From contig JAGDBO010000021.1 of NCBI GenBank assembly GCA_017959005.1, forward strand, positions 1 to 41,160: a DNA stretch of 41,160 nucleotides. Reading direction: 5' to 3'. Under the pieces are notes generated by a model. It searched no databases, was not told where the DNA came from, and worked only from the letters and a program-made list of their open reading frames with translations. Made by a program: the position numbers and the translations under genes. Origin of the DNA: Bacteroidales bacterium (GTDB taxonomy: Bacteria > Bacteroidota > Bacteroidia > Bacteroidales > UBA932). This document shows positions 15,239-24,852 of the stretch, in pieces. The number at the start of each line of letters is the position of its first letter. Position 1 is the first letter of the stretch.

Positions 15239-16105
15239 ATGGTAAAATCAATGACAGGATATGGCAAGGGGGAGTGCACCCTCTCAGACCATAGCAAAAT
15301 AACGGTAGAGATTAAGTCCTTAAACGGCAAAAATGCAGATATCAATTTCAAGAGTCAGATTATTCCTAAGGATAAAGAGCTTGAAATCAGAAAGTTATTG
15401 GCTGAAAAGCTGGTAAGGGGAAGCATTGAGTTCTCCATCAATCAGGAGATGAAGAGCGGTACAGTCCGCAGGCAGATTAATGAGACTCTGGCCAAGAGTC
15501 TCCTTGCTCAGGCAAAAAAGGTAGCGGGAGCAAAGGCGGATGAGAACACACTGCTGGCGGCGGTACTGAGAATGCCGGAGGTGTTGGAGATAAAGGAGAA
15601 GCCTCTCTCCGCTTCAGATATGGCCAAAATAGATAGGGCGGTTGAGGCGGCCGTAAAGAAGATTAATAGCTATCGGGAGACAGAGGGTAAAGCTTTGTAT
15701 AAGGATGTTACAAAGAGAGTTGCAAATATTTTAAAGTGCCTGGAACAGGTTAAGAAAGAGGATGGAAGAAGGGTGCCTGCCATTAAGGAGAGGCTCCGTC
15801 AAAAGGTGGAAAAGAGCGGTATTGCAGTAGACGGCAACCGTTTGGAGCAGGAGATTGTATTCTATGTGGAGAAGCTGGACATTAACGAGGAGAAGGTTCG
15901 CCTGGCTCAGCACTGCAAGTATTTTATGGAGACCATAGATTCAGATTCTTTGGCGGGTAAGAAGATAGGATTTATTGTTCAGGAGATGGGACGAGAGATT
16001 AACACGTTGGGTTCCAAGGCTAACGATGCCGTTATTCAATCTCTGGTGGTTAAAATGAAAGATGAACTGGAGAAGATTAGGGAACAATCTTTGAATATAC
16101 TTTAA
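15239..16105 (+). CDS. yicC: YicC/YloC family endoribonuclease
   Basis: The 288-residue protein starts with SMTGYGKGE and has the EIKSLNGKNADINFK segment of the YicC family, and ends with the conserved IGFIVQEMGREINTLGSKAND stretch followed by a helical tail. Members are metal-dependent endoribonucleases involved in RNA turnover. Length fits the family. It is followed by the DUF6340-like lipoprotein, whose ATG begins four bases after its stop codon ends. Confidence 0.92.
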   Translation: MVKSMTGYGKGECTLSDHSKITVEIKSLNGKNADINFKSQIIPKDKELEIRKLLAEKLVRGSIEFSINQEMKSGTVRRQINETLAKSLLAQAKKVAGAKADENTLLAAVLRMPEVLEIKEKPLSASDMAKIDRAVEAAVKKINSYRETEGKALYKDVTKRVANILKCLEQVKKEDGRRVPAIKERLRQKVEKSGIAVDGNRLEQEIVFYVEKLDINEEKVRLAQHCKYFMETIDSDSLAGKKIGFIVQEMGREINTLGSKANDAVIQSLVVKMKDELEKIREQSLNIL

Positions 16106-16108
16106 GTG

Positions 16109-17047
16109 ATGAAAAAGGTTTTTGATATAAGATTTGTTTGTAGTCGTACGTTCAGATTGGCGTTCTGTTTGGTTCTATTCAGCTCTCTGGTTGCAAGTTG
16201 TGCGGTCGTTACTGAGACTTATATCAATACCGAGGTGATGGATAAGAACAGTTACTGTCTGGAAACGGAGGGGAAAGATGTTGCCTTCTTCGGTGTATAT
16301 GAGAGTGAGGACAGCGTGCTGGTTTCCAAGATTATACAGCATACCGCCAATTTCTATGAGAAGGAGCGCGGATTGGACTCCGGTTCCGTCAAGGCCTACA
16401 CAATTCCTTTTGATGAGTTCAAAGGGTTCTCAGATACGCTCTATATGGAAAGCCTTATGGTTGAGAGTGCCAGCGAGTTGATGGTCTTTATTACAGACCT
16501 CAACCTTTTCCAATACAAGATTGATCCGAATTTTACCGGCACAAATAACACCATAGTTGTAGACCTTCCTTATGCGCTCACCGTCAGCTGTTATGACGGT
16601 ATAAGAGATACTCTGCTACACAATAAGAGAGTTAACGATCTTATCACTGCAAGCACCAAAACAGCCAACATTCCGGTAGGAGCGCTGGCGCGTGAGATAG
16701 GTAAAAGAACTGTATCTCAGGTTGCTGGCAAATGGGTGGAGGTAACCTGGCCTCTGATGTGGTATCCGGATGATCCTATGTGGATTCAGATAGTTAAAAC
16801 GGCAAGGGAATTTAAGTTCCAGGAGGCCATTAAAGAGTGGATGAAGTATTATGCCGAGCCGGAAAACCATTCTGAGAAGGCAAAAGAAAAGTGTGCCTGT
16901 GCGGCCCACAACATAGCGGTCTGCTGTGAACTCTCCGGAGAAAGAGAACTGGCAAAAGAGTGGGCTAAATATGCGGTTGCAATGTGCCCTACTCTGGATG
17001 CTACAAAGAGGCTGGTAAGAAGGCTTACCCATCTGGAAGAGAATTAG
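16109..17047 (+). CDS. Lipoprotein, DUF6340-like, with TPR-like C-terminus
   Basis: The 312-residue protein has a long N-terminal signal with lipobox LVASC. The central part (about 50-220) resembles the Bacteroidota DUF6340 lipoproteins, with the landmark VTWPLMWYPDDPMW and a C-terminal helical pair (AACAAHNIAVCCELSGE-like pattern) suggestive of one or two TPR units. Its function is unknown. A GTG at 16106 is in frame but the ATG at 16109 is preferred. Its stop codon directly abuts, without a gap, the stop codon of the convergent YitT gene. Confidence 0.72.
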   Translation: MKKVFDIRFVCSRTFRLAFCLVLFSSLVASCAVVTETYINTEVMDKNSYCLETEGKDVAFFGVYESEDSVLVSKIIQHTANFYEKERGLDSGSVKAYTIPFDEFKGFSDTLYMESLMVESASELMVFITDLNLFQYKIDPNFTGTNNTIVVDLPYALTVSCYDGIRDTLLHNKRVNDLITASTKTANIPVGALAREIGKRTVSQVAGKWVEVTWPLMWYPDDPMWIQIVKTAREFKFQEAIKEWMKYYAEPENHSEKAKEKCACAAHNIAVCCELSGERELAKEWAKYAVAMCPTLDATKRLVRRLTHLEEN

Positions 17048-17968
17048 TTAGGATTCCTTAATTGATTTGAATCCTTCTCCGAGAATTTCTGAAGAATCTA
17101 CAATGTTTATGAAGGCCTTAGGGTCTATCTTTGCTATGCGGAAACGTAGGGCAATCATCTCCCTTCTGGTAAGGGTTACGTAGATAATTGACTTTTCGTC
17201 ACCCTTATACATTCCTTTGGCAGGGATGAGGGTTGCTCCCCTCTCCATCTCGTCTATGATAATTTTGCGGATTTCCTCTGTTTTCTCCGTTATTATCATC
17301 ATGGTCTTGGCGCTCTGGCCTTCAATGACCATATCAATGATTTTGCTCTCAATTATTATGATCAGCCAGGAGTACATTGGAAGTTTCCAATCTCCAAAAG
17401 CAATTACGGTTGAGAGAGTTATAAGGCCGTCTACTATGATGATGGCGGTACCCAGAGAGATGTGTAGGTACTTGTTTACAATCATGGAGATGATGTCGCT
17501 TCCGCCGCTGGTTGCCCTTGAACGGAAAATCATTCCGAGCCCTATTCCGTAGAGTATGGCGCCGAATATGGCGGCCAGAAGCTGGTGGTCATACTGCTTA
17601 ATTGCCTCAATACCGGTAAGCCCCTGTGCTGTAATGGCTTCCGTTACCTCCGGCTCTATCAGAGAGTTATAACCGTAGGTTATGTGCAGTATCCACATAA
17701 AGAGAGGAATGAGCAGCGTGCAGAGAAGCGTCTTAATGCCAAAGCGGCTGCCCAGTACCAGTGTCCCGATTATCAGCAGCGGAATATCCATGCTGAGGGC
17801 TGAAACCTCAGTCCTCCAGCCCCATAAATGGTGGAACACCATAGAAAGACCGTAGGTTCCGCCCGGAGCGAAACCATACGGCTCTACAAGTATTACAGCC
17901 GCCAGCGAGAAGATGAAACATCCTCCCGTCAGCAGCAAATATTCAATTACATCATCATACCGCCGCAT
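17048..17968 (-). CDS. YitT family membrane protein
   Basis: The 306-residue protein has five to six hydrophobic segments in the first ~210 residues, including EPYGFAPGGTYGLSMVF and the SRATSGGSDIISMIVNKY motif typical of YitT (DUF161), and a soluble DUF2179 domain at the C-terminus (about 215-300, with RGATLIPAKGMYKG). The transported or sensed ligand is unknown. The start overlaps the end of fabG by 22 bases, so it is the last gene of the leftward run that begins at nusB. Confidence 0.88.
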   Translation of the reverse strand: MRRYDDVIEYLLLTGGCFIFSLAAVILVEPYGFAPGGTYGLSMVFHHLWGWRTEVSALSMDIPLLIIGTLVLGSRFGIKTLLCTLLIPLFMWILHITYGYNSLIEPEVTEAITAQGLTGIEAIKQYDHQLLAAIFGAILYGIGLGMIFRSRATSGGSDIISMIVNKYLHISLGTAIIIVDGLITLSTVIAFGDWKLPMYSWLIIIIESKIIDMVIEGQSAKTMMIITEKTEEIRKIIIDEMERGATLIPAKGMYKGDEKSIIYVTLTRREMIALRFRIAKIDPKAFINIVDSSEILGEGFKSIKES

Positions 17969-18693
17969 ACCTGGATAACCTGGCCGGAAACATAAGAAGA
18001 CATATCACTTGCAAGGAAGAGACAAACGTTTGCAATATCCTCAGGAGTACCGCCTCTGCGGAGAGGAATTTTCTTGTACCAATCCTGCTTAACCTCCTCA
18101 GGAAGCTGAGCTGTCATCTCAGTGATAATGAAGCCCGGAGCAACTGCGTTGGCACGGATGCCTCTTCTTCCCATCTCCTGAGCAATACTCTTTGCAAGAC
18201 CGATCATACCTGCCTTGGAAGCGGAGTAGTTGCACTGGCTCGCATTTCCGTGAACTCCTACAACGGAACTCATATTGATGATGGAACCGCTCTTCTGGCT
18301 CATCATCACCGGAGTGCAGGCGTGGATGAAGTTGAATGCACTCTTAAGGTTAACTGCAATAACTGCATCCCACTGAAGCTCAGACATCTTAATCATAAGA
18401 CCGTCCTTTGTAATACCGGCGTTGTTAACCAGAACGTCAATTCTGCCCATCTCCTTAACAATCTGATCTACAGCAGCGTGCGCCTCATTGAACTCTGCTG
18501 CGTTGGAAGCTATGGCCATAACCTTTACACCGTATGACTCAAGCTCTTTCTTTGTCTGCTCACCAACCTCGTCAATAACAAGGTCTGTGAAGGCGATATT
18601 TGCACCTTCGCTAGCAAACTTAATGGCAACTGCCTTGCCGATTCCTCTGGCTGCACCGGTAATAAGAGCAACCTTTCCTTCTAGTAATTTCAT
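17947..18693 (-). CDS. fabG: 3-oxoacyl-[acyl-carrier-protein] reductase
   Basis: This 248-residue short-chain dehydrogenase has the NAD(P)-binding TGAARGIGKA motif, NNAG at about 90, the catalytic Ser in NMSSVVG and YSASK (Tyr/Lys), and the FabG-type end DMSSYVSGQVIQVCGG. It reduces 3-oxoacyl-ACP in fatty acid synthesis. Length and motifs are normal. It lies 29 bases after rimO and overlaps yitT. Confidence 0.95.
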   Translation of the reverse strand: MKLLEGKVALITGAARGIGKAVAIKFASEGANIAFTDLVIDEVGEQTKKELESYGVKVMAIASNAAEFNEAHAAVDQIVKEMGRIDVLVNNAGITKDGLMIKMSELQWDAVIAVNLKSAFNFIHACTPVMMSQKSGSIINMSSVVGVHGNASQCNYSASKAGMIGLAKSIAQEMGRRGIRANAVAPGFIITEMTAQLPEEVKQDWYKKIPLRRGGTPEDIANVCLFLASDMSSYVSGQVIQVCGGMMM

Positions 18694-18722
18694 AATTTAT
18701 GCGTTTTTAATTGTTTACACGT

Positions 18723-20072
18723 TTATGCAAGAGTGGCCGTAAGGTCATAACTGCTTGCGGATATTATCCTAACGGCCGCAAATTTACCAATTAATCTGCG
18801 GGCGTCAAAGTCCGGCTTACTCCTCTGCGGGGTAAGGTCAATGATAATCTGACCGTCTACCTCAGGACTCTCCCTCTGGCTGCGAGCGAGCAGAAAGCCC
18901 TCTCTGTACTCATCTACAATCACCTTCTCCACTCCCCCAACTCTCTTTCTGTTATTCTCTAAAGAGATGGTACTCTGGAGTTTCATAAGGGCTTCGTAGC
19001 GGCGCTTCTTCTCTTTTGGAGTAATGTTATCCCGATAGTTTTTAGCATCAAAGGTCCCCTCCTCTTCCGAGTATGTGAAGGCCCCCAGCATCTCAAAGCG
19101 GTTCTTTTTCACAAAGTTGAGGAGTTGCTCAAACTCCCTCTTTCCCTCACCCGGGTGGCCTACCATCATTGTAGTTCTGAGTGATACACCCTTTACCGTC
19201 TTTCTGAGGTCATCTATAAGAGCCTGAGTCTTAGCAAGGTCCACACCCCTTCTCATAACTTTCAGCACCCTGGTTGAGCAGTGCTGCAGAGGAATATCCA
19301 GATACTTGCAAACCTTTGGATTCTCCGCCATAACCTTCAGAACATCCCTTGGGAACTGAGCCGGATAACTGTAGTGGATTCTTATCCACTCTATTCCCTT
19401 AATGCGGCTAAGGCGCTCAATAAGAGGAGCCAGCATCCGCCTGCCGTAAAGATCCATTCCATAATAGGTTGTATCCTGGGCAATTAGTATGAGTTCACGC
19501 ACTCCCTGCTTTGCCAAAAGACGCGCCTCCTTCTCCAATGCGGAGATGGAGAGAGAACGGAACTTCCCTTTAATGAGCGGAATAGCGCAATAGGAACATT
19601 TGCGGTTACACCCCTCTGCTATCTTAAGATAGGCGTAGTGGGAAGGAGTAGTAAGAACCCTCTTCTCCCATCCCTTCTTTGACGAGAGATTCAGATATGC
19701 TGCAAGCCTATCCCACTCAAAGGAGCCGAACAGTGCGTCCACTTCCGGCAGTGCGGTAGAGAGTTCGCTTCTGTATCTTTCTGAAAGGCAGCCGCATACT
19801 ACAATACGCCCAACATATCCGCGTATCTTTGCATCTACCGCTTTCAGAATCTCGTCTATGGATTCCTTCTTTGCGTCCTGAATAAAACCACAGGTATTAA
19901 TGACTATCGCATCCGGGCGGGAGCTTTCATAATCAGCCTCTTCCGGAACAACCTCCACTCCGCCTTCAACAATTCGGCTGAGGAGTTTTTCCGAATCCAC
20001 CCTGTTCTTGGAGCAGCCCATAGTGATGAGCTGCACCTTGCGAATCTTAGATAAACCTGTGATTTCCAACAT
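18723..20072 (-). CDS. rimO: Ribosomal protein S12 methylthiotransferase
   Basis: The 449-residue protein has the three-part RimO layout: an N-terminal iron-sulfur domain (C20 in ITMGCSKNRVDSEK, C61 in NTCGF and a cysteine pair C93/C95), a radical SAM core with EGCNRKCSYC (C155, C159, C162), and a C-terminal TRAM domain. The CAIPLIKG wording after the radical SAM cysteines is typical of RimO rather than MiaB. It methylthiolates an aspartate of ribosomal protein S12. It starts two bases after the DUF5606 gene. Confidence 0.94.
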   Translation of the reverse strand: MLEITGLSKIRKVQLITMGCSKNRVDSEKLLSRIVEGGVEVVPEEADYESSRPDAIVINTCGFIQDAKKESIDEILKAVDAKIRGYVGRIVVCGCLSERYRSELSTALPEVDALFGSFEWDRLAAYLNLSSKKGWEKRVLTTPSHYAYLKIAEGCNRKCSYCAIPLIKGKFRSLSISALEKEARLLAKQGVRELILIAQDTTYYGMDLYGRRMLAPLIERLSRIKGIEWIRIHYSYPAQFPRDVLKVMAENPKVCKYLDIPLQHCSTRVLKVMRRGVDLAKTQALIDDLRKTVKGVSLRTTMMVGHPGEGKREFEQLLNFVKKNRFEMLGAFTYSEEEGTFDAKNYRDNITPKEKKRRYEALMKLQSTISLENNRKRVGGVEKVIVDEYREGFLLARSQRESPEVDGQIIIDLTPQRSKPDFDARRLIGKFAAVRIISASSYDLTATLA

Positions 20073-20074
20073 GA

Positions 20075-20626
20075 TTATACAACCTTTCTAGGTACCTGAG
20101 TCTTGGAAGGAGCTGCGCTCTTTGCGCTTACCTTTGCACCCTTCTGCTTTGAGGCCTCTTTTGCCTGCTTTGCAGCAGCACTCTTTGCACTCTCCTCTTT
20201 CTCACCCGCTTTGGCAGACTCTGCCTCCTCCTCGTTTACAAAATCCAGGGAAGCATACTCCTTAAGGCAGTTGTACCACTCAACAACCTTCTTCATGTGA
20301 GAAGGATAGAAACGCTGAGGATCATAATCCGGGAAAGCCTTGCCAAAGAACTCCTTAAGAGCCTCAGGGGAACTCTTTCCGCTAGGAGCCTTCTCCTCTC
20401 CAAGAACCTTTTTCATAGCCTCAAAAAGATCCTGCAATCTTGCATCCTCGTTGGTTGTGAAGATGGATATGTCACTGAGGGCACTCATCTTAGCAGAAGG
20501 GCCTGCACAAAATCTCTTCTTTGTAATCATAGACTCAAGGATAGCGCCTCTGGTTGCCTGAGCCACATATGTGAAGAGTCCCTGCTCTCCACTAACCGTA
20601 AATACCTTTCCTAAATCTGTACTCAT
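20075..20626 (-). CDS. DUF5606 family protein
   Basis: The 183-residue protein has a conserved N-terminal part (DLGKVFTVSGEQGLF, AILESM, KMSALSDISIFT) and FYPSHMKKVVEWYN at about 105-120, both typical of the Bacteroidota family DUF5606. The last ~50 residues are an Ala/Lys/Glu/Ser-rich, low-complexity basic tail that is probably disordered and may bind nucleic acid (inference). The function is unknown. It sits between the terB/dnaJ gene and rimO in the same direction. Confidence 0.85.
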   Translation of the reverse strand: MSTDLGKVFTVSGEQGLFTYVAQATRGAILESMITKKRFCAGPSAKMSALSDISIFTTNEDARLQDLFEAMKKVLGEEKAPSGKSSPEALKEFFGKAFPDYDPQRFYPSHMKKVVEWYNCLKEYASLDFVNEEEAESAKAGEKEESAKSAAAKQAKEASKQKGAKVSAKSAAPSKTQVPRKVV

Positions 20627-20645
20627 ATTATTGATTTTTAAGTTA

Positions 20646-21419
20646 TTATTTCATTCCACGTTCTTTCTTTATCTGCTCGTATGCAGACTGTATCTTTTTG
20701 AATTTCTCCTCAGCACTCTTCTTTACATCCTCGCCCAGGCTCTCAACCTTATCCGGGTGGAACTTGACTGCCAGGCGGCGGTATGCCTTACGTACTTCAT
20801 CATCCGTAGCACTCCTCTCAATTTCAAGGATTTTGTAAGGATCAACCGTAGTATCGTACATACCAATCATACTTTGAGCATCCTGGTACGAGATGCCCAA
20901 ATAGGTTGCTATCTTAAGCAGCAGATTCATCTCCTCAGAGGAGACCTCTCCGTCTGCCTTTGCAATGCCGGCAAGATATCCAAAGAGTTGACGCCTCTGG
21001 GCAATAGGCATGTTAACCTTAATCTGAGCGCAGGCCTCTCCAACGTTTATATTCTTCTCCAGCAGAGATTTAATAATCTGAAGTGCATCCGCTACGGCAT
21101 TCTCTCCAAAGTTTACTCTTATAAACTGTTTAACATAGTTGAGTTCTGATTTGAGAACTTTGCCGTCTGCCTTCATCACCGCTGTGGAGAGAACCAGCAT
21201 AGAGATTAAGAAGCTGTTTCTCTGCTCGCTGTCCGAGTAGTTTCTGTAGCCCCCGCCGCCGGTAGAGTAACCGCCGCCGGTGTAATCATCTCCCGGGCCC
21301 AGACGCAGATTATTTCTGCTGCCGTCAATTACGGAGCCTATGGCATAACCCAATATGCCTCCGATGTAGCCTCCAACGGCCCAGCCGACTGCACCCAATA
21401 TCCATTTAAAAGCTCCCAT
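20646..21419 (-). CDS. TerB-DnaJ domain protein (DjlA-like co-chaperone)
   Basis: The 257-residue protein has a glycine-rich hydrophobic N-terminus (about 5-30), a Gly/Tyr/Asn-rich spacer (about 42-65), a TerB-like helical domain (about 65-185) and a C-terminal J domain (about 190-257) with the HPD signature in [13 protein letters not shown]. It resembles DjlA: a membrane-associated J protein that stimulates DnaK. It lies between coaE and DUF5606 in the leftward run. Confidence 0.88.
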   Translation of the reverse strand: MGAFKWILGAVGWAVGGYIGGILGYAIGSVIDGSRNNLRLGPGDDYTGGGYSTGGGGYRNYSDSEQRNSFLISMLVLSTAVMKADGKVLKSELNYVKQFIRVNFGENAVADALQIIKSLLEKNINVGEACAQIKVNMPIAQRRQLFGYLAGIAKADGEVSSEEMNLLLKIATYLGISYQDAQSMIGMYDTTVDPYKILEIERSATDDEVRKAYRRLAVKFHPDKVESLGEDVKKSAEEKFKKIQSAYEQIKKERGMK

Positions 21420-21430
21420 ACTCTGCTCTG

Positions 21431-22051
21431 TTATAACCCTTTGCTCAAATCTGTAATTATCTTTTTAACCTGCTCTCCTAAATTGTTTCCATCTACGGAG
21501 ATTATCTCATAATCTGAGAGAGGACGCCTCTGCTCATCACTCCACTGATTGGAGAGCCTCTCAAGGGCAGCCTCTCTGCTGCAGTTATCTCTCTTTACAA
21601 CTCTCTCAATTCTAACGGGTAGCGGTGCCGTTACCAGCAGCACCTTATCCATAAAGCCTCTAACGTACTCGTTCTCAAGTATTACAGCAGATTCAAAACC
21701 AACTGCCGCAAGGCTTTTGTTTTCAGAGGCGGCCTTCTCAATCTGAAGACGCTTCCACTTTGCAAAATCTCTCATTACAAAGGGATAGACATACTCTCTT
21801 ACCTCCTCCATAACCTCCTCATCATTAAAAATCTTGGAGGCCATTACCTTAAAGTCCGGCTTTCCATTACACTCAATCTCCTTTCCCAATATCTTTTTGA
21901 GTCCGCTAAGAAGCCTCTTGTTTTCAGAGTACAACTCCTTGGTGCGTGAATCTGAATTATAGACCGGAACTCCCTCATTTTCAAGGAAGGCGCTTATGTA
22001 ACTCTTGCCGGAACCTATGCCGCCGGTTATTCCCAAAGTTCTAGTTTCCAT
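21431..22051 (-). CDS. coaE: Dephospho-CoA kinase
   Basis: The 206-residue P-loop kinase starts with [12 protein letters not shown] and has the DSRTKELY and [28 protein letters not shown] segments of CoaE. It performs the last step of coenzyme A synthesis. Length is normal. Its start overlaps the YbbR-type gene by 11 bases, in line with the nusB-yajC-ybbR-coaE order that is common in Bacteroidota. Confidence 0.95.
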   Translation of the reverse strand: METRTLGITGGIGSGKSYISAFLENEGVPVYNSDSRTKELYSENKRLLSGLKKILGKEIECNGKPDFKVMASKIFNDEEVMEEVREYVYPFVMRDFAKWKRLQIEKAASENKSLAAVGFESAVILENEYVRGFMDKVLLVTAPLPVRIERVVKRDNCSREAALERLSNQWSDEQRRPLSDYEIISVDGNNLGEQVKKIITDLSKGL

Positions 22052-23039
22052 TGCCCTCCTTTGTTGTAAGAATAACCCTGTCTACAAACTGCGGCTCAAT
22101 TCTGATGTTGTAAATAGCTACAGGAGCGTCTTTTATAAGTACCTTTCCTTTTGAGGAGGCGGAACTCTGAGCCTGAGTATAATCTACGGTCAGAACGATA
22201 TCTGCGGCAGAATACTCCTTCTTATCCTTATAATCCTGGCGGTAAGTTACCGTAACCTCAGAAGGAACCAGGAACATTCTCTCCCCGGAAGGAACGTTCT
22301 CAGCATGAAGCGGAACCGTCATACTCTTTTCAAAGTAACGCCCCACTTTCTGCTGATAAATCACCTCGTTTGTCTGGAATGTAACTCCCGGAATCTCCAC
22401 AAGATTAACGGCGCCCTGAACATCATTTTTAAGGCCGTTCTTTATAACCTCCTCCGTAACAACGGAATCTATTCCCTTCAGCAACTCCTCACGGCCGTGT
22501 ATCTCAATGGAATCCGGCAGAATAACCGTTCTTCCCATTGCCATATACTGCTGAGCAAAAGAGAAACTTTTACTCAGAACCACCGGCACCCTCTTTGAGG
22601 AAATTTTTGTGAAGATAAAGACCAAAGTATCCTGTGGAATCTCCTCAATAGAGACCGTACCGCTCAGATTGTCAGAGATTTTGTCCCTCAGTACGGAGGT
22701 CAGCAGATAGAAGGCATCCTCCCTCCCCTCCAACGGTTGGAAAAAGGTTGGACTGATCTTGAATTTAAGAACGTTGCTTCTGTTCCAGAACTTATGACGC
22801 AGTGCGTAAAAACCTGATGCGCTGCCCTTTACTGCCAATGAACCCTCAGACTGAGATTTGAAGGAACGGCCCTGAAGGGAGGTTGTAGCCTCAACTTTGA
22901 AGTGATATACGGACTGATAGTTGCCTGAGAGTTTAAGCACACACCAGACAGCCATAGCAACGAGAAGGGATATGACAAATACTATCAAATCCCCTCCGCC
23001 TTTTTTATAACCTCCGCTGTTAAGACCAGAGTATTTCAC
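22041..23039 (-). CDS. YbbR-like domain protein
   Basis: The 332-residue protein has one N-terminal membrane helix (about 17-38) and a beta-rich extracytoplasmic part with two to three YbbR-type repeats (motifs such as LPDSIEIHGREELLKGIDSV and VPSEVTVTYRQD). The family is thought to act near the envelope and to regulate c-di-AMP cyclase in Gram-positives; the role in Bacteroidota is unclear. It lies five bases after yajC and overlaps coaE. Confidence 0.86.
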   Translation of the reverse strand: MKYSGLNSGGYKKGGGDLIVFVISLLVAMAVWCVLKLSGNYQSVYHFKVEATTSLQGRSFKSQSEGSLAVKGSASGFYALRHKFWNRSNVLKFKISPTFFQPLEGREDAFYLLTSVLRDKISDNLSGTVSIEEIPQDTLVFIFTKISSKRVPVVLSKSFSFAQQYMAMGRTVILPDSIEIHGREELLKGIDSVVTEEVIKNGLKNDVQGAVNLVEIPGVTFQTNEVIYQQKVGRYFEKSMTVPLHAENVPSGERMFLVPSEVTVTYRQDYKDKKEYSAADIVLTVDYTQAQSSASSKGKVLIKDAPVAIYNIRIEPQFVDRVILTTKEGNGN

Positions 23040-23044
23040 GCCTG

Positions 23045-23371
23045 TTACTGCTGAACTTCAGAGAAATCTTTAACTACGGAATTCTTTGCTACTCTGAGTC
23101 TTACGTTAGAGTCAACAACCATTATGATATAGTTGTCCTTAATCTCGTCTACGGTTCCGAAGATACCGCCGGCGGTAACAACCTTATCACCCTTCTTGAG
23201 GGAATTACGGAATGCCTGCAACTCTTTCTGCTTCTTCTGCTGTGGGCGAATCATCAAAAAGTACATAATTGCAAAGATGGCTACCATCATGATAATGAAG
23301 GTGAATCCGCCACCGCCCTGCTGAGCCTGAGAGGCACCTGCAGCCTGAAGAAAAATTGTCAAAATGTTCAT
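23045..23371 (-). CDS. yajC: Preprotein translocase accessory subunit YajC
   Basis: The 108-residue protein has one membrane helix (about 23-42), the MIRPQQKKQKE motif just after it and GDKVVTAGGIFGTVDEI, all standard for YajC. It associates with SecDF and the SecYEG channel. It follows nusB after 18 bases. Confidence 0.94.
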   Translation of the reverse strand: MNILTIFLQAAGASQAQQGGGGFTFIIMMVAIFAIMYFLMIRPQQKKQKELQAFRNSLKKGDKVVTAGGIFGTVDEIKDNYIIMVVDSNVRLRVAKNSVVKDFSEVQQ

Positions 23372-23389
23372 TGTCTTTATTTTAAATAA

Positions 23390-24337
23390 TTAATCAATTC
23401 CACCAATCATACCCTTTGGGTTCTTTACTATCTCTCCGCTTACGTACATCTCCTTTAATAGCTTGTTAAGCAAGCCGTTAACAAAGGCGTAACTGCGAGG
23501 TGTGGAGTAGTGTTTGGAGAGTTCCACATACTCGTCAATAGTAACTTTCAAAGGGATGGACGGAAAGGTTTTTGCCTCCGCCACACCCATTGCAACCAGT
23601 AACATATCTGAGAGTACAGTACGGCTCATCTCCCAGTTCTTCATCTTCTCAGATATCATCTCTGTAAGGTCATCATAGTTTACCATTACACTGCCTACCA
23701 GCTTCTTAGCAAACTCCTCATCCTCTTTATCCGCAAAGAGTTCCGGTATCTCAATCTCTTTTGATTTGACGTTGTGACGGAACTTTTGAAGCACCAGGCC
23801 CAGGCAATATCCCAAATCATCCCCCCACCATATACAACTCTCCTCCAACGCATCTTCCATTACGGAATACCCCTCAATCTCCTCTTTGTATATCTTCTCA
23901 AAGAGGTTCAGCGCATCTTTCTGTGATGGTGCCGTAAGAGTAACAAACTTCTTGTAATACTCTCTCTTCTCGATATTTGCAAAGAGCCCAATTACTGGTA
24001 TTTCCAGGTTGCTCCAGCTGATTCCCTTGTTGTTACAATAATTGACGAACTTGCTGTCTGAATTGACCGTAACTGTAACAGCATTGGAGACAAACTTCTC
24101 CAACTGCTCAATTTTCTCAGCATCCGGTCTGTATTTACTCTTCTGAGCATTAACCTTATCCAGAGCCACCAGTGAGAGTGCTGAAGGAAGAAGGGAGAGA
24201 AGGCAGTAGAGATCCCTTGTTTTTTCAAGAGAAGCCATCATCTCCTTTTCAGCAGATTCCACAGCCGTAGAATCAGTTGAGATGCGGCTGTAGAGCTCTT
24301 TAAAGGCCTTTACTCGTATCAATGTCCTGCTTATCAT
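23390..24337 (-). CDS. nusB: Transcription antitermination factor NusB (long Bacteroidota form)
   Basis: The 315-residue protein starts ISRTLIRVKAFKELYS, as in Bacteroidota NusB, and carries the NusB fold at the C-terminus with LSDMLLVAMGVAEAKTFPSIPLKVTIDEYVELSK and STPRSYAFVNGLLNKL. The long N-terminal half is usual in this phylum. It acts in rRNA transcription antitermination. A TATCTTTG box at 24368 to 24361 on the minus strand is the likely promoter of the operon nusB-yajC-ybbR-coaE and probably further genes. Confidence 0.92.
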   Translation of the reverse strand: MISRTLIRVKAFKELYSRISTDSTAVESAEKEMMASLEKTRDLYCLLSLLPSALSLVALDKVNAQKSKYRPDAEKIEQLEKFVSNAVTVTVNSDSKFVNYCNNKGISWSNLEIPVIGLFANIEKREYYKKFVTLTAPSQKDALNLFEKIYKEEIEGYSVMEDALEESCIWWGDDLGYCLGLVLQKFRHNVKSKEIEIPELFADKEDEEFAKKLVGSVMVNYDDLTEMISEKMKNWEMSRTVLSDMLLVAMGVAEAKTFPSIPLKVTIDEYVELSKHYSTPRSYAFVNGLLNKLLKEMYVSGEIVKNPKGMIGGID

Positions 24338-24360
24338 TTCAACACAAGTTAATTATTTTG

Positions 24361-24401
24361 CAAAGATAGACTATTACCCTTAAAAAAAAAGTTTATCTTT
24401 G
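24361..24401. promoter_or_regulatory. Divergent TATCTTTG promoter boxes for nusB and the PUR-family gene
   Basis: TATCTTTGC occurs in both directions: on the minus strand at 24368 to 24361 (23 bases before the nusB ATG) and on the plus strand at 24394-24401 (26 bases before the 24428 ATG). A run of nine A lies between them. Confidence 0.6.
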
Positions 24402-24427
24402 CTAACCGAACTTAAAATTATAGAATT

Positions 24428-24796
24428 ATGTATCAAGAGGATTTTGACAATGCCGGATCTCAGGAGAGAAATGGAGATGATATCTATTCAAAGCCGGTAA
24501 GGGCAGGAAAGAGAACATATTTCTTTGATGTTAAAGCCACAAAGAACAACGATTACTATCTGACTATCACAGAGAGCAAACGCAAAGTGGAGAAAGATGG
24601 ACGTTTCTCTTATGACAAGCACAAGATTTTCCTTTACAAGGAGGATTTTGAAAAATTCGCAGCCGGGCTTGAGGAGGTTGTCCAGTATATCAAGGAGAAA
24701 TGCCCTGTACAGGAGAGAATCTACGAGCCACAAGATGCTGCTTCTCAGCCATCTGCAGGTAGTGATTTCACAGACGTAGATTTTGACAAACTTTAA
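24428..24796 (+). CDS. PUR family DNA/RNA-binding protein (DUF3276)
   Basis: The 122-residue protein matches DUF3276, the bacterial PUR-alpha-like family: KPVRAGKRTYFFDVKATKNNDYYLTI, then KFSYDKHKIFLYKEDFEKF-like sequence and a helix with VVQYIKEK. These small proteins bind single-stranded nucleic acid as dimers. The gene stands alone with its own promoter box and a strong terminator. Confidence 0.93.
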   Translation: MYQEDFDNAGSQERNGDDIYSKPVRAGKRTYFFDVKATKNNDYYLTITESKRKVEKDGRFSYDKHKIFLYKEDFEKFAAGLEEVVQYIKEKCPVQERIYEPQDAASQPSAGSDFTDVDFDKL

Positions 24797-24814
24797 TGGA
24801 TAATTAAAAACAGA

Positions 24815-24845
24815 AATCCCCGGCCAAAAAGCCGGGGATTTTTTC
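24815..24845 (+). terminator. Rho-independent terminator after the PUR-family gene
   Basis: Ten-bp stem aatccccggc (24815-24824)/gccggggatt (24831-24840) with a six-base loop, followed by T residues to 24844. It also lies downstream of the convergent tRNA-Cys gene and could act on both sides, with a poorer T tract on the minus strand. Confidence 0.92.
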
Positions 24846-24852
24846 TATTCAG

